From Tisiphia sp964030975 (GTDB lineage: Bacteria; Pseudomonadota; Alphaproteobacteria; Rickettsiales; Rickettsiaceae): a stretch of DNA of 64,000 nt. Under the pieces are notes generated by a model. That model did not search any database, had not been told where the DNA came from, and saw only the letters and a list, made by a program, of their open reading frames with translations. Location of the stretch: assembly GCF_964030975.1 (NCBI RefSeq), contig NZ_CAXIQH010000001.1:1426001-1490000 (forward strand). Direction: 5' to 3'. The translations under genes were made by a program, and so were the position numbers. Positions 7,150-16,330 of this stretch are shown here, one piece after another. Position 1 is the stretch's first letter. Each line of letters begins with the position of its first letter.

Positions 7150-9483
7150 ATGGCTAAAAATATAACTACATTTTTTAGAAAACCACCTGAAGATAGCCCA
7201 ATAAAAAAAGAGAATATTACAGGCAAGATAGCAATTCTCAGAAAATATGGTAATATAACAGAAATTGCTACCCCTATCGATACTAAAACGTATCTAGAAC
7301 TCTCGACACAATATAAAGGTTTAGTTACAGAGATAAAAAATTCCAACCTTCCAAAGGAGACAAGAAAAGAACTATCTTTTGAGTTACACGAGTGTCAAGC
7401 TATTATTGCTTTCCGAGCAAAGAATTTTGATAATTGTACTCAATGTTTAGTAAATACAAATAAAAACTACACTCCTGGTAGGGATAAACTTGTAAAAGTA
7501 ACAAATACAACAACAAGTGCAATAATTGAAAAGGTAATTAAAGCAGATTTTACTATAACAGAACTGGAAATATTGACAAGTGAATACCTAAAACTTAAGA
7601 GCGATACACAAGACAAATCACCTCAAAAAGATGCAAAATTACTGAGTGAACTTAAGACACTAACCGCATCATTGATAAATGATCTCACAACAGTAGTGGA
7701 GTCAAAACTTAAAGAGGGAAAGTATAGTGATGCTATTAAAGAGCTAGATTATTTGCAGAAGCATAGTACCAATCTTCAAGTATTTTTGCTATATACTAAG
7801 AGTTGTATAATGGCAGAGAAGTTCCAGGATATTCTTGATTATTATCAGGAAAAATTTGGTAACTGCCCAGATGAAGATGTAGCAAGGAAACAAGAGATTT
7901 CTAAATGCTATAAAAATTTAGCAGAAGCTCTTAGCAAAGCCGAAAATACTGAAAAATATGTTCTCGAGGCTAATAGTAAGGCTTCAGAGTTTTACCAAGA
8001 AACAGCCCCTGTAGACCCCAAAATTTTGGTAGCTCAACAAAAGTTTAATCAAGCTCACACAGAGTTGGTTGTTACTAAATCTGAGGTTGATAAACTTAAG
8101 GTGCAAGAGCAAGTGAACAAGGAGCTCAAAGCTGAAATCGCCAGACTTACAGCCCAATCCAATGCTGCAGAAGCAGCATTAAAACAGCAAATAGAAGAGA
8201 AAGCAGCAGCTGAATTGGCAATGCAAGGTCAACCTTCATCTACAATAGTTAAAGCAAATCTAGTTCAACCCAGTACCCCTCCGCTAGACCGCCTTACATC
8301 TTTATCCACACAACCCAGTGCCCCACCTGCATATACTGACATTTTGTCTACTAAACCACGCCTATACCCTGTACTTGATGATATTGCTGCAACAAATACC
8401 CAAACTATGCTTACAACAAGTACTATTCCAGCTCCAGTTACAGCTGCAGTTTCAGCTCCAGTTACAGCTGCAGTTACAGCTGCAGTTTCAGTTTCAGAAG
8501 AAATAAAGGAGACTATTAAAGGCATGTATGAGGCACTCATAGGACACCATACCGATAAAGTTAAAAAACTTTGTGATGATATTACTGAAGATTCAGAACT
8601 TTGTAATAATGTTATTAAAGCAATACCTACTATACATAATGACACTAACGGGTCTAGATTGTTAATCGATTTAGTTTCTAGCTTCTTATTTTCTAAACAA
8701 CTATTAGAAGTGGAAAAGGCTTGCCATGAGGCTATTAATCTGAATAATAATGTGTATAAACAAACTAGTAATATTGAAGTTTTGCGTTCATTAGCTAATG
8801 TTTATAAGGGAAAAAAACTACATGAACCGTTTATTAAATCTTCTACAAAATTATTTTATTTAGACCCAACAATTTGTGAAAAAACTTGTGCAATCTTCAG
8901 CAAATTGGCAGATAGTCTAATAACAGAGAAGCCAGCTCTTGCTATAAAAGCCTTTCAACTTGCTGAAAATCACTCAAAAGATGTGAAACAAAAAGCTCTA
9001 TTCTGTCTGTCTAAAGCTAAAATTCATTTAGCTTCATACCACATAGAGAAAGTTAAGGAAGAGACTAAGAAAGCTATGGATTTTAACAGTAAGCTATTGC
9101 AGGAGACTAATGATCTTGAAGGTTTGCAATGCTTAGCTATGGCAACAAATAATTATCCAGCAAGATATAAATTTTTATCTAAAAAACTCCTTGTTCATCC
9201 TGAAGAAGCTGCTGCTGAATTAAAAGAACTTGCTATGCAAAACAATGAACTTCGAGTAGATACCGCGAGCCTTATGAAAGCTTTCCCTTTTTTCCGAGAC
9301 CTACTGCCACAAATTATGCTCAAACTAAGGGATATGCAAATCCTATCGTATCCATATGGGAAAAAGCTTCACCAAGCTGAAGAAGCTATATTACCTACTG
9401 ACCACGAAAACTTAGATAAACAACACAACATTGCTATTCCTGAAATTGAACACGATATTATTCCGCTTATTGGGGAGATGTAG
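7150..9483 (+). CDS. Large helical-repeat protein with clustered PSAP, PPxY and LYPxL motifs; candidate effector
   Basis: About 777 residues; family not recognised. The start at 7150 is preferred over an in-frame ATG at 7138 because agagga lies at the right distance. Residues about 1-280 look like TPR-like helical hairpins. Residues about 285-365 are a coiled coil (EVDKLKVQEQVNKELKAEIARL). Residues about 370-460 are a Pro/Ala/Thr-rich linker with a degenerate PVTAAVSA repeat. The rest is again helical hairpins. The linker contains PSAPPAY (389-395) and LYPVL (405-409), motifs that in viruses bind TSG101, NEDD4-type ligases and ALIX. No signal peptide or membrane segment is seen. An effector role is inferred from the motifs only. 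Confidence 0.75.
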   Translation: MAKNITTFFRKPPEDSPIKKENITGKIAILRKYGNITEIATPIDTKTYLELSTQYKGLVTEIKNSNLPKETRKELSFELHECQAIIAFRAKNFDNCTQCLVNTNKNYTPGRDKLVKVTNTTTSAIIEKVIKADFTITELEILTSEYLKLKSDTQDKSPQKDAKLLSELKTLTASLINDLTTVVESKLKEGKYSDAIKELDYLQKHSTNLQVFLLYTKSCIMAEKFQDILDYYQEKFGNCPDEDVARKQEISKCYKNLAEALSKAENTEKYVLEANSKASEFYQETAPVDPKILVAQQKFNQAHTELVVTKSEVDKLKVQEQVNKELKAEIARLTAQSNAAEAALKQQIEEKAAAELAMQGQPSSTIVKANLVQPSTPPLDRLTSLSTQPSAPPAYTDILSTKPRLYPVLDDIAATNTQTMLTTSTIPAPVTAAVSAPVTAAVTAAVSVSEEIKETIKGMYEALIGHHTDKVKKLCDDITEDSELCNNVIKAIPTIHNDTNGSRLLIDLVSSFLFSKQLLEVEKACHEAINLNNNVYKQTSNIEVLRSLANVYKGKKLHEPFIKSSTKLFYLDPTICEKTCAIFSKLADSLITEKPALAIKAFQLAENHSKDVKQKALFCLSKAKIHLASYHIEKVKEETKKAMDFNSKLLQETNDLEGLQCLAMATNNYPARYKFLSKKLLVHPEEAAAELKELAMQNNELRVDTASLMKAFPFFRDLLPQIMLKLRDMQILSYPYGKKLHQAEEAILPTDHENLDKQHNIAIPEIEHDIIPLIGEM

Positions 9484-9534
9484 AGTATTCTAATAGAAAA
9501 GACAGCTATGTCATTCTCTAAGAAGGGTATTTAA

Positions 9535-9578
9535 AATACCAACTAATGATTTAAATTTAAAAGTCATTAGTTGGTATT
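9535..9578. terminator. 15-bp perfect hairpin after the late-domain-motif gene
   Basis: aataccaactaatga (9535-9549) and its exact complement (9564-9578) flank a 14-base A/T loop. It lies about 50 bases after the stop codon. It lacks a clear T-run, so it could be an attenuating or processing hairpin rather than a simple terminator. Confidence 0.6.
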
Positions 9579-9793
9579 ATATGCTTTACATACTAACTTC
9601 TTACTTTCCCATACAGATGAAAAAATAAGCAATACTGCAAAAATAATGAAAACAGCTATTAGTGGATCATAAAAATCTGCTATATTTATAGATATAACCA
9701 AGTGTTGCACTGAAAAGTTATAGATTACTATAAATTTTCTAGTATACTTAGGCTCTACGAAGGTTTTATAACTCTTAAATCAAATATTAATGT

Positions 9794-10549
9794 ATGAAAA
9801 TAACTTCTATATATTTATTGATTATTTTGATTTCTATGCCAGTATTTGCTGAAAATCAAATTACTAGAAAAAGTTTGAAATTTGACTCTTCTAATGATTA
9901 TACGGAAAGATTAGATGTTTTAGAAAAAGAAAATCAGCACTTACTCAGCAGAATTGAAATAATTGAACATATTATTGCTAAATTAGAGAAAATTTTAAAC
10001 TCAACAAAACAAGAGGTAATAAGCTCCCAAGATAGTAGTGATACATCAAAAGATTTAGCAGATGATTCTATAGTTAATGACGTATTTGAAATAACCTCTA
10101 CTAAAAAAGTAGAAAAAGAAGTTGTTTCTGCTGATATTGCAAAACCTATTTCGGGGATACCACAAGATAAACAACTTTATGACTTAGCACTTGCCTCTTT
10201 AAAAGATAATAAATTAACAGATGCCGAAGAAAAATTTGCAAGTTTTTTAAAGAATTACTCTAATAGCCCTTTGTTAAGTAATGCTTATTTTTGGTATGGA
10301 GAATCTTTTTTTAGACGTAAGATGTTTGATAAAGCGGCAATAAATTATTTAAAAGGTTATAAACAATCACCAAAAGGGATCAAAGCTTCTGACTCATTAC
10401 TAAAATTAGCATTATCTCTTGGAGAGCTAAAAAAAATACAAGAAGCATGCTCTATTCTTGATAAGCTTGAAGCAGAGTTTCCGAATAGAACAGCAACATC
10501 AATAAAAAGAGCTAGGGATGCAAGAACTAAATTTGCTTGTAAGCGTTAG
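9794..10549 (+). CDS. cpoB: Cell division coordinator CpoB / Tol-Pal protein YbgF
   Basis: 251 residues. Residues 1-19 form a signal peptide (MKITSIYLLIILISMPVFA). A coiled coil spans about 35-70 (DVLEKENQHLLSRIEIIEHI), followed by a flexible charged stretch and a C-terminal TPR domain from about 130 (LYDLALASLKDNKLTDAEEKF..., YFWYGESFFRRKMFDKAA). This order is typical of periplasmic CpoB/YbgF, which links Tol-Pal driven outer-membrane constriction to septal peptidoglycan synthesis. It is not next to tol genes here. A family C repeat follows directly downstream. Confidence 0.9.
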   Translation: MKITSIYLLIILISMPVFAENQITRKSLKFDSSNDYTERLDVLEKENQHLLSRIEIIEHIIAKLEKILNSTKQEVISSQDSSDTSKDLADDSIVNDVFEITSTKKVEKEVVSADIAKPISGIPQDKQLYDLALASLKDNKLTDAEEKFASFLKNYSNSPLLSNAYFWYGESFFRRKMFDKAAINYLKGYKQSPKGIKASDSLLKLALSLGELKKIQEACSILDKLEAEFPNRTATSIKRARDARTKFACKR

Positions 10550-10588
10550 GAACTATAGGTAACCCGAAAGGGTTCTTGAGACCTCTGG

Positions 10589-10677
10589 CGTCATTGCGAG
10601 GAGGCGTAAGCCGACGAAGCAATCCATTTTTGGTTACTTTTATGGATTGCTTCGTCGACCTACGGTCTTCCTCGCAA
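10589..10677. repeat. Family C palindromic repeat
   Basis: Begins cgtcattgcgaggaggcg and ends at tcctcgcaag; the inner arms gacgaagcaatcca and tggattgcttcgtc are perfect complements. It may act as a transcript-end hairpin for cpoB. Confidence 0.9.
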
Positions 10678-10854
10678 GAACAAAGGGTGTGGTTTAAAAT
10701 TTTCCGCCCAACCAGCATGTATATTACCGTTCCAACTATTGTCTAATTCCATCCAAAAACTTCTATATTGTTTTTTTAGTGTTTTTTTGACAAAATCCCT
10801 CAAATTTGACCTACAAAACAGTCTATTTTTAACCCTGTTACAAGGGGGAAAAAT

Positions 10855-12639
10855 ATGACAGAATCATTAACTTTTTCCAACCCTATAGTTGAAAATCATG
10901 ATATTATCTTTTATAATTTAGTCGGTAATTTCGTCCCGCCTGAATGGCGAAACCTTACTAATAATTGTGGTAAGCAATTAACTAAAACTTCTCGTCAACT
11001 TCTATCTTTGATAGTTTCTTGTATAAAAACTGATAACCACAACAATACACTAGAACTACAAGAAAGCTATCATTTCTTCGAGAAAGAACTAGAAGTTTGT
11101 CAAAAACGGGTTAAACAATGTCTAACAGAATTACAAACAAGTGGGTTCATTGATTTTACTTTAATTACTACTACGATTAAATATAACATAAAATGTCGCA
11201 ATACTTTATGTATCAAACTCCTTAAGAAATTTATAAATTTTCGTAAAGCTAATAATAGCTCTTATCACTTTAATTATACAAATAGTCAATTTAGCCATAA
11301 AAAAATTTCCACTCAACCGGAAAAAATTTTCCACTCAACTGGAAAAAAATTTCAAAAAAACGCATCTATATATATATCTATAATATCTAGATGCGGCAAA
11401 AAAAATTGTTCTTGTGGACAAAATTGTGGACAAAATGTGTCAGAGCCTGAATCAACTGAGGGGCAAAACCTTAATTTACCGCTTGAGGTAGCGACAAAAA
11501 GAGGTGAACAAAGTGTGACAGAAATTGAGTCAACTACGGAGCAAAGCTGTAATTTGTCTCCTGAGGTAACGATAAGTTCAGATGAACAAAATGTGTCAGA
11601 GCCTGAGTCAACTGAGGAGAAAAATTTTAATTTACCTATGGAGGTAACGGTAAGCTCAGTAAGTGAAGAGTTACCCTGCAATTCCACAGACGGCAATTCC
11701 GGCGATGTAGCTCCAACCGATGACAAGTCAGACCACGATTCAGATTCCGATTCAACAGGTATTTCCTCAGGGAGTAGCGGGGTTGAGCAAGAGGCAAGTA
11801 AGGACTCATCAAGTTGGATTAGCAATATTGCCAAAAAGGCTAAAGGCTGGTATTCACCTAAGAAGCTAGAGGAGTTTTACCCATTGACCGAAGAAGATGC
11901 CGCTTGGCTAAGAAGGAGAACAGGTCGTGATTTCAATTTGAGTTTCATGAACAAGCTGTTAATTAAACATAGCGTGGATTCTCCTAATAATCTCTTTCCT
12001 TGTAAGGCAGCAGTATTGAATTACATGAGAAAAAGTTTGATTCATGAAATGCGTCCACCTTCTGTGGTAAATAACCCAAGCTTTAACTTCAAGCTGGACA
12101 ATACTACCAAGGCAAGAGAGGCTTATTTACGGAAGGTAGAAGCTAGTAAGGGCGTTAACCCACTGAATCAGTTGCAACGCAAGATCGTTGGAGCTTTTAA
12201 CCCTGATACTGCTTATAAATTGCTGACTAGCTGCAGTTTCTTTGGAGTATATGACGATGAATACAAGATTGATTTAGCAGATATCTCTTTGTCAGAACCT
12301 GATAAATGCACATTGCTCAATAAAGTGCAAGAGGTATATGGCAAAGAGGTTCTGCAATTGCGTATTACTAACAAAAGAATTCCATCGGATTATTATTTAG
12401 AGCTAAGTGGACTAAACCCAGAGTCAGTGTGGTATAAAATAAGGCAATATTTGTTAAAGTTATACGGTGAGAACTTGGACAAATCCTGGTTTAGCAAGTT
12501 AGAAGCAGTTGAAGAAGATACGACTTGCAATAAGATTACTCTCAAACCAACCACTGCCTTTATTGGACACTGGATTAAGACTAATTACAAGAAAGCTTTG
12601 GAAGATGCTTGCAGTAGCCAGAATTTTACTTTTGAGTGA
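10855..12639 (+). CDS. Plasmid-type DnaA-like replication protein (winged-helix N-term, DnaA domain-I-like C-term)
   Basis: 594 residues with a strong Shine-Dalgarno (aaggggg) before the ATG. Residues about 30-130 look like a replication-initiator winged helix (TSRQLLSLIVSCIK..., CQKRVKQCLTELQTSGFIDF). Residues 193-270 are three 26-residue tandem repeats (consensus EQNVSEPES-TE--N-NLP-EVT). A Ser/Asp-rich linker follows. The last 60 residues (WFSKLEAVEEDTTCNKITLKPTTAFIGHWIKTNYKKAL) resemble DnaA domain I. Rickettsia plasmids carry DnaA-like initiators of this kind, so an integrated plasmid or mobile-element origin is likely. No parA lies nearby in this window. The C-terminal domain call rests on pattern similarity only. 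Confidence 0.65.
   Translation: MTESLTFSNPIVENHDIIFYNLVGNFVPPEWRNLTNNCGKQLTKTSRQLLSLIVSCIKTDNHNNTLELQESYHFFEKELEVCQKRVKQCLTELQTSGFIDFTLITTTIKYNIKCRNTLCIKLLKKFINFRKANNSSYHFNYTNSQFSHKKISTQPEKIFHSTGKKFQKNASIYISIISRCGKKNCSCGQNCGQNVSEPESTEGQNLNLPLEVATKRGEQSVTEIESTTEQSCNLSPEVTISSDEQNVSEPESTEEKNFNLPMEVTVSSVSEELPCNSTDGNSGDVAPTDDKSDHDSDSDSTGISSGSSGVEQEASKDSSSWISNIAKKAKGWYSPKKLEEFYPLTEEDAAWLRRRTGRDFNLSFMNKLLIKHSVDSPNNLFPCKAAVLNYMRKSLIHEMRPPSVVNNPSFNFKLDNTTKAREAYLRKVEASKGVNPLNQLQRKIVGAFNPDTAYKLLTSCSFFGVYDDEYKIDLADISLSEPDKCTLLNKVQEVYGKEVLQLRITNKRIPSDYYLELSGLNPESVWYKIRQYLLKLYGENLDKSWFSKLEAVEEDTTCNKITLKPTTAFIGHWIKTNYKKALEDACSSQNFTFE
11431..11664 (+). repeat. Three 78-bp tandem repeats inside the DnaA-like gene
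   Basis: Units begin at 11431, 11509 and 11587, each opening with caa (a/t)gtgt. They encode residues 193-218, 219-244 and 245-270. The first and third are closest (QNVSEPESTE), and the middle one has drifted. Confidence 0.8.
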
Positions 12640-13142
12640 TGGAAGTCGATAGAATGGCAGGACTGTAAGCTATGGCAAATAGAAGAAAAGACTAATTGTA
12701 TTCAGCAAGAAAAAATGATTACAAAGAAGTTAATAATAATCAAGAGTTATTTAATGAGGATTGAAAACACTATAAAACCACTACAGAAGGTTTTTTGAAC
12801 TTAGGGAAGATGAGAGTAATACACCTTGTAGCCACAGCACCACATTCCTCTGAAGAAGATGGGGTTATACTAAATTCGGCATTTGTAGCTATTTTGGTGA
12901 GATTTTTAGCAGTTTTTGTCACTTTTTTACATTTTTTGGCAAAAATTGCCTACAAAATCACCCGGGGGGTGTCCGTGGCACAAAATGGGGTATAGGGGGG
13001 CGTTTCACGAAATTTTTTTTGAGGTAATTAATCACTTGTTATTAAAAATTTTCACTTTTTTAGTTTTTATTTTTCAAGTAGTAAAAAACCTGAAAATCAG
13101 GTATAATAGAGGTTATTACAAGGGATTTTTAAAGAGTTCTAT
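12640..13142. other. Gene-poor region downstream of the DnaA-like gene
   Basis: The DnaA-like frame stays open for about 53 more codons after its TGA, then stops near 12798. Beyond that there is a locally G-rich block (12961-13010), unusual for this genome, and a small inverted repeat ggcaaaaattgcc. Before the next ORF, a hairpin (aacctgaaaatcaggt) runs into a perfect -10 box, tataat, near 13103. No convincing protein gene was seen. Confidence 0.45.
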
Positions 13143-13290
13143 ATGATTAAAAATTATGGTTTGTTCGAAAAATATTTAGCAAAGATATCATCCAGTACCA
13201 TCAGTAAGTTTGGTTCAATAGAGGATATCTCTAATTTCCTATTATATCTTTGTGAACATGGTATAGCACTTAACATATATGTTAATACAC
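13143..13290 (+). pseudogene. N-terminal fragment of an unknown protein, cut by a family E/F repeat
   Basis: Encodes MIKNYGLFEKYLAKISSS...LCEHGIALNIYVN (about 49 residues), preceded by a good -10 box. The frame then runs into the palindromic element starting at 13291 and stops at 13376 inside it. No family was recognised. Confidence 0.5.
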
Positions 13291-13685
13291 TAGACCTCTT
13301 TCGAAACTCTACTTCTGCTGGTGATTTGTACGTGATACCGGTACTCGAATCACAACTGTCGAAAGTTAGAAGGTAGAGCGGCTTTAGAGGTCATCATGGT
13401 AGTTTGAAAGTTGCGAAAAAATAACCAACGTCATTGCGAGGAGGCATGAGCCGACGAAGCAATCCATTTTTGGTTACTTTTATGGATTGCTTCGTCGACC
13501 TACGGTCTTCTCGCAATGACGTTGACCACATACGACTTTTAAAGCTCATTATCTAAAACCGCTTCCTCTTCTAACTTTCGACAGCTGTGGCACTCGAATC
13601 CTCACGTACATTAGAATACGCTGCGGTTCGAGACGAAGTGTCTCCTTCATACCCTTGCGTACAAGCGAGTTTCGAAGGAGGTCTA
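13291..13685. repeat. Family E/F palindromic element with a nested G hairpin and C repeat
   Basis: Outer ends tagacctctttcgaaac and gtttcgaaggaggtcta are complementary apart from one base. Its arms share cacgtacatta/gtacgctgcggtt with copies at 21027, 27982 and inside gdhB. Inserted within it is the G hairpin 13356-13584 (ends ctgtcgaaagttagaag / cttctaactttcgacag), and inside that a family C repeat (13429-13521). The order is therefore E/F containing G containing C. Confidence 0.85.
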
Positions 13686-13740
13686 TTATTTTTAATGTTC
13701 TACAACTTGCCTCAAATACAAAATATCTTTTTCTAATATG

Positions 13741-13876
13741 AACATATATGTTAAGTGCTATAACTAGTAAAGTTATTCAGGATGAGGGGCAAAATTTTCA
13801 TTTTCGTCCTAAGGATTTCTCTTATGTAGTGTTTCAAGGGATTGCTTATATTTCCTTTGGTAACAAGAGACCAATC
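13741..13876 (+). pseudogene. Orphan ORF fragment ahead of IS66 copy 2
   Basis: From 13748 the frame reads MLSAITSKVIQDEGQNFHF...ISFGNKRPI and is then cut by the IS66 end at 13877. Bases 13741-13762 are the reverse complement of 13263-13284, at the end of the preceding fragment. The product is not recognised. It may belong with the flanking fragments at 13143 or 16503, but nothing proves this. Confidence 0.4.
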
Positions 13877-13957
13877 GTATACTTGCAGCAAAACTGCATA
13901 ACTCTATCTAATTTTTTTGTTAGTATAAAATTTATTTTATAAATTTGGGTTCCTACT

Positions 13958-14347
13958 ATGCAAATACCATCAATTACTATTGAGCAAGTAGCTCAGCAAT
14001 TTAAAGCCTGGCGTCAAACTAAAACTAACAAGTTTGATCCCATACCAAACCATCTAAAGGAATTAGTTCGCCAGCTACTCCATCACTATTCTTGCAAAGA
14101 TATAGCCAAACATCTCAATATTAATAAAACAATAATTAGTTCAATTCAACGTATACTTGCAGCAAAACTGCAACAAGATATTAATTTCCTTCCATTTCAA
14201 CTAGTAAATTCTATAGATACTGATCCTGTGGCTACTCCCAAACAAAATTACTACACTTGCCACATTATTAAACCAAATGGTACCAAGCTTATTATCCAAA
14301 CATTGGATCCAAAAATCATAATTCAGACATTTCTATGCTGCAACTAA
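13958..14347 (+). CDS. tnpA: IS66 TnpA-like, variant with internal IS-tip sequence
   Basis: 129-residue version of the copy 1 protein, identical through NKTIISSIQ. Then RILAAKLQQ replaces a longer linker. The replaced bases 14151-14172 are an exact copy of the first 22 bases of the element itself. The frame is kept and the rest matches copy 1. It overlaps tnpB by 13 bases. Confidence 0.7.
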   Translation: MQIPSITIEQVAQQFKAWRQTKTNKFDPIPNHLKELVRQLLHHYSCKDIAKHLNINKTIISSIQRILAAKLQQDINFLPFQLVNSIDTDPVATPKQNYYTCHIIKPNGTKLIIQTLDPKIIIQTFLCCN

Positions 14348-14688
14348 CCCCTCAGTCAGTTATTTTTGTTGCCACTATTGCCATCGACTTTCGTAAGGGT
14401 ATCGATGGTTTAATAGCTGTTTGCAGACAAAAACTTTCTTCCAACCCTCTTAATGGTTCCTTGTTTTTATTCTATAATAAAAACAGAACTGCCATTAAAA
14501 TTTTGTCCTTTGATGGTCAAGGCTTTTGGTTATGCTCTAAACGCCTATCCAAAGGTAAATTTACGGCAAAACTTTCCCCATCTGATAATTCATCTTATCA
14601 GATTTGTTATAGAACCTTACACATTCTTATTCATAATGGCGATCCTAGTTATGCCAAACTCTCTAATGATTGGCGTCCTGTCATTTAA
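14335..14688 (+). CDS. tnpB: IS66 Orf2 / TnpB accessory protein, copy 2
   Basis: 117 residues, differing from copy 1 only near the C-terminus (Y for S and R for L in DPSYAKLSNDWRPVI). It has the same IDFRKGIDGL and DGQGFWLCSKR motifs and the same overlaps with tnpA and, tail to tail, with tnpC. Confidence 0.88.
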   Translation: MLQLTPQSVIFVATIAIDFRKGIDGLIAVCRQKLSSNPLNGSLFLFYNKNRTAIKILSFDGQGFWLCSKRLSKGKFTAKLSPSDNSSYQICYRTLHILIHNGDPSYAKLSNDWRPVI

Positions 14689-16330
14689 GCTGCTGTCTCT
14701 ATTAATTCCGTATTATTTATATATCTTGCATAGGCAAAAGGCGTATAATTCGTAGGATGCTTCTTTGCTTTGCTGCTCTGCTCTTGCAGCCAATTTAAAT
14801 ATTTAAAGGCATTGATCTCGTTCTCACTACAAGTCTTTACTATACTATACAGACCACTATGTATCTCAGCACTATTGATTGTTTTAAAGAATAATGAATT
14901 CTTCCTTTGTAAAATAATGGTACGTAGTGACCTCTCAGCCCAATTATTATCAAGACTGCTAACTGGAATTTTCAAAAATTGCGTCAAACCTTCTTTATTA
15001 TTTAACCAATATTTCATAGCTTGCCCAAACCTACTATTAGGCTCAACTTTCTTGTCGTTAAATAATTCGTCTATTTTGTTATATATGTTTTCTATATATT
15101 TACTGCTATGTTCCTGATGGTACTTCAGCTTTTCCTCAAGGCTCATCTCTTTACATTGATGTTCATTATGGTAAATCCCACCAGTCTGTTTGAGAAAATA
15201 TCCGCATTCTTCAGGGTAATATGGTTCATTCTCTGTAAATTTTCTCTGCCCATGTGACAAACAATTGATCATCACTATTATTGCCAGTAATTCTTTATCT
15301 GCTTCTGATAATACCGGGTTATTATTGTTACTTGCATCAGTCATTAAATGAATAGAATCAGTCCTATTCTTACGATTCTTTAGTACGTTACCAATATTTT
15401 CCCCGCCATGCTTATTACCGGTAAAATATAAAACTATCACCTCATTATTGGCAGTCTTAGCACATATAGTAGTGGTATAACAACTGCGTCCTTTCTTATT
15501 TTGAGCTCGTAATTTTTTATTGGCTACAGTAATTTCTAAAATCCTGGCTCTAGTATCATCAAGGTTCAGTGAACTACATTCGGCAGCCATTTCTAATAAT
15601 ACCCTGTAAATTTCAGCTCCACCATCTTCTTGCCAAACATCTAAATATTGTTGCCACAGAGTGCTATATGATACAGGAACCCCGCTTAAACTTTGCAACC
15701 TAGATAAACGATAGAAGGGAGTACCGTAGGTCTTTTGTAACACTATTGCACTTTTGCTACTATTTGTCCATTTGTTGATATTCTTATTGTTCATAACTGT
15801 ATAATCGCAAGCATTACAGCGTAACGTTTTCTTTACATATCTGTTGACTGTAATTGGAGCATTACCTGTAAATTGTAGCAATTTTCTAGCTTCACTATTA
15901 TAGAGTTTACCATTATCACAGTGAGGACAGCTATCACCACTACAAAAATTCTCAGGAGATAAATAGCTGGTATTCGCATCCTGATAATCATCAAATCCAT
16001 ATTTACCTTGCCAATTACTGCGATCTCTCTTCTTGGACTCATCGTACTCTTCTTCATTACCACCATTCTTATTATCAGATTCACTCGGTGGTTCTTTTAA
16101 TGAATCTGAACTATCTTTTTTTTGTTATCTGCCTTAAAACCAATCATCATCTCCTTAAGCTTATTTATACTGATGTTTGATGATGCTAGCTTGTCTATTA
16201 GTTCGTTACAAAATTTCACAAGTTCTATCACCGCTTGCTGATCATCTCCTGTTAATGAACTTGCCTTAATATGTTGTATTAGTTCTTCTCGTTCCTCAGC
16301 ACTTAAGGTCGCTACTTTTGGCTTTTTCAT
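14685..16330 (-). CDS. tnpC: IS66 transposase TnpC, copy 2, same A8 frame break
   Basis: The N-terminal 77 codons (16330-16097) are identical to copy 1. The A8 run is at plus 16116-16123, and the -1 frame then runs to 14685 with the CPHC zinc finger and DDE domain. A few substitutions distinguish it from copy 1 (for example S to T near PVSYS, and G to E in SENEINAF). The body is open apart from the shared A8 break. Confidence 0.85.

Noticed and set aside
8265..8645. 126-codon minus-strand ORF opposite the Pro/Ala linker
   Set aside because: It is the antisense reading of the low-complexity gcagtttcagct-type repeat inside the 7150 gene; no start context or family.
11352..11834. 160-codon minus-strand ORF opposite the tandem repeats of the DnaA-like gene
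   Set aside because: Mirror of a repetitive Ser/Glu-rich coding region; no independent support.
12795..13146. Overlapping small plus-strand ORFs in the DnaA-like downstream region
   Set aside because: Two frames overlap, with hydrophobic or basic low-complexity products, no ribosome site and no recognisable domain.
13263..13284. dif-like XerC/XerD site (acttaacatatatgttaagt)
   Set aside because: The XerD-like half-sites overlap by about two bases instead of being separated by six. The symmetry comes from an ordinary palindrome, so it is not a credible dif.
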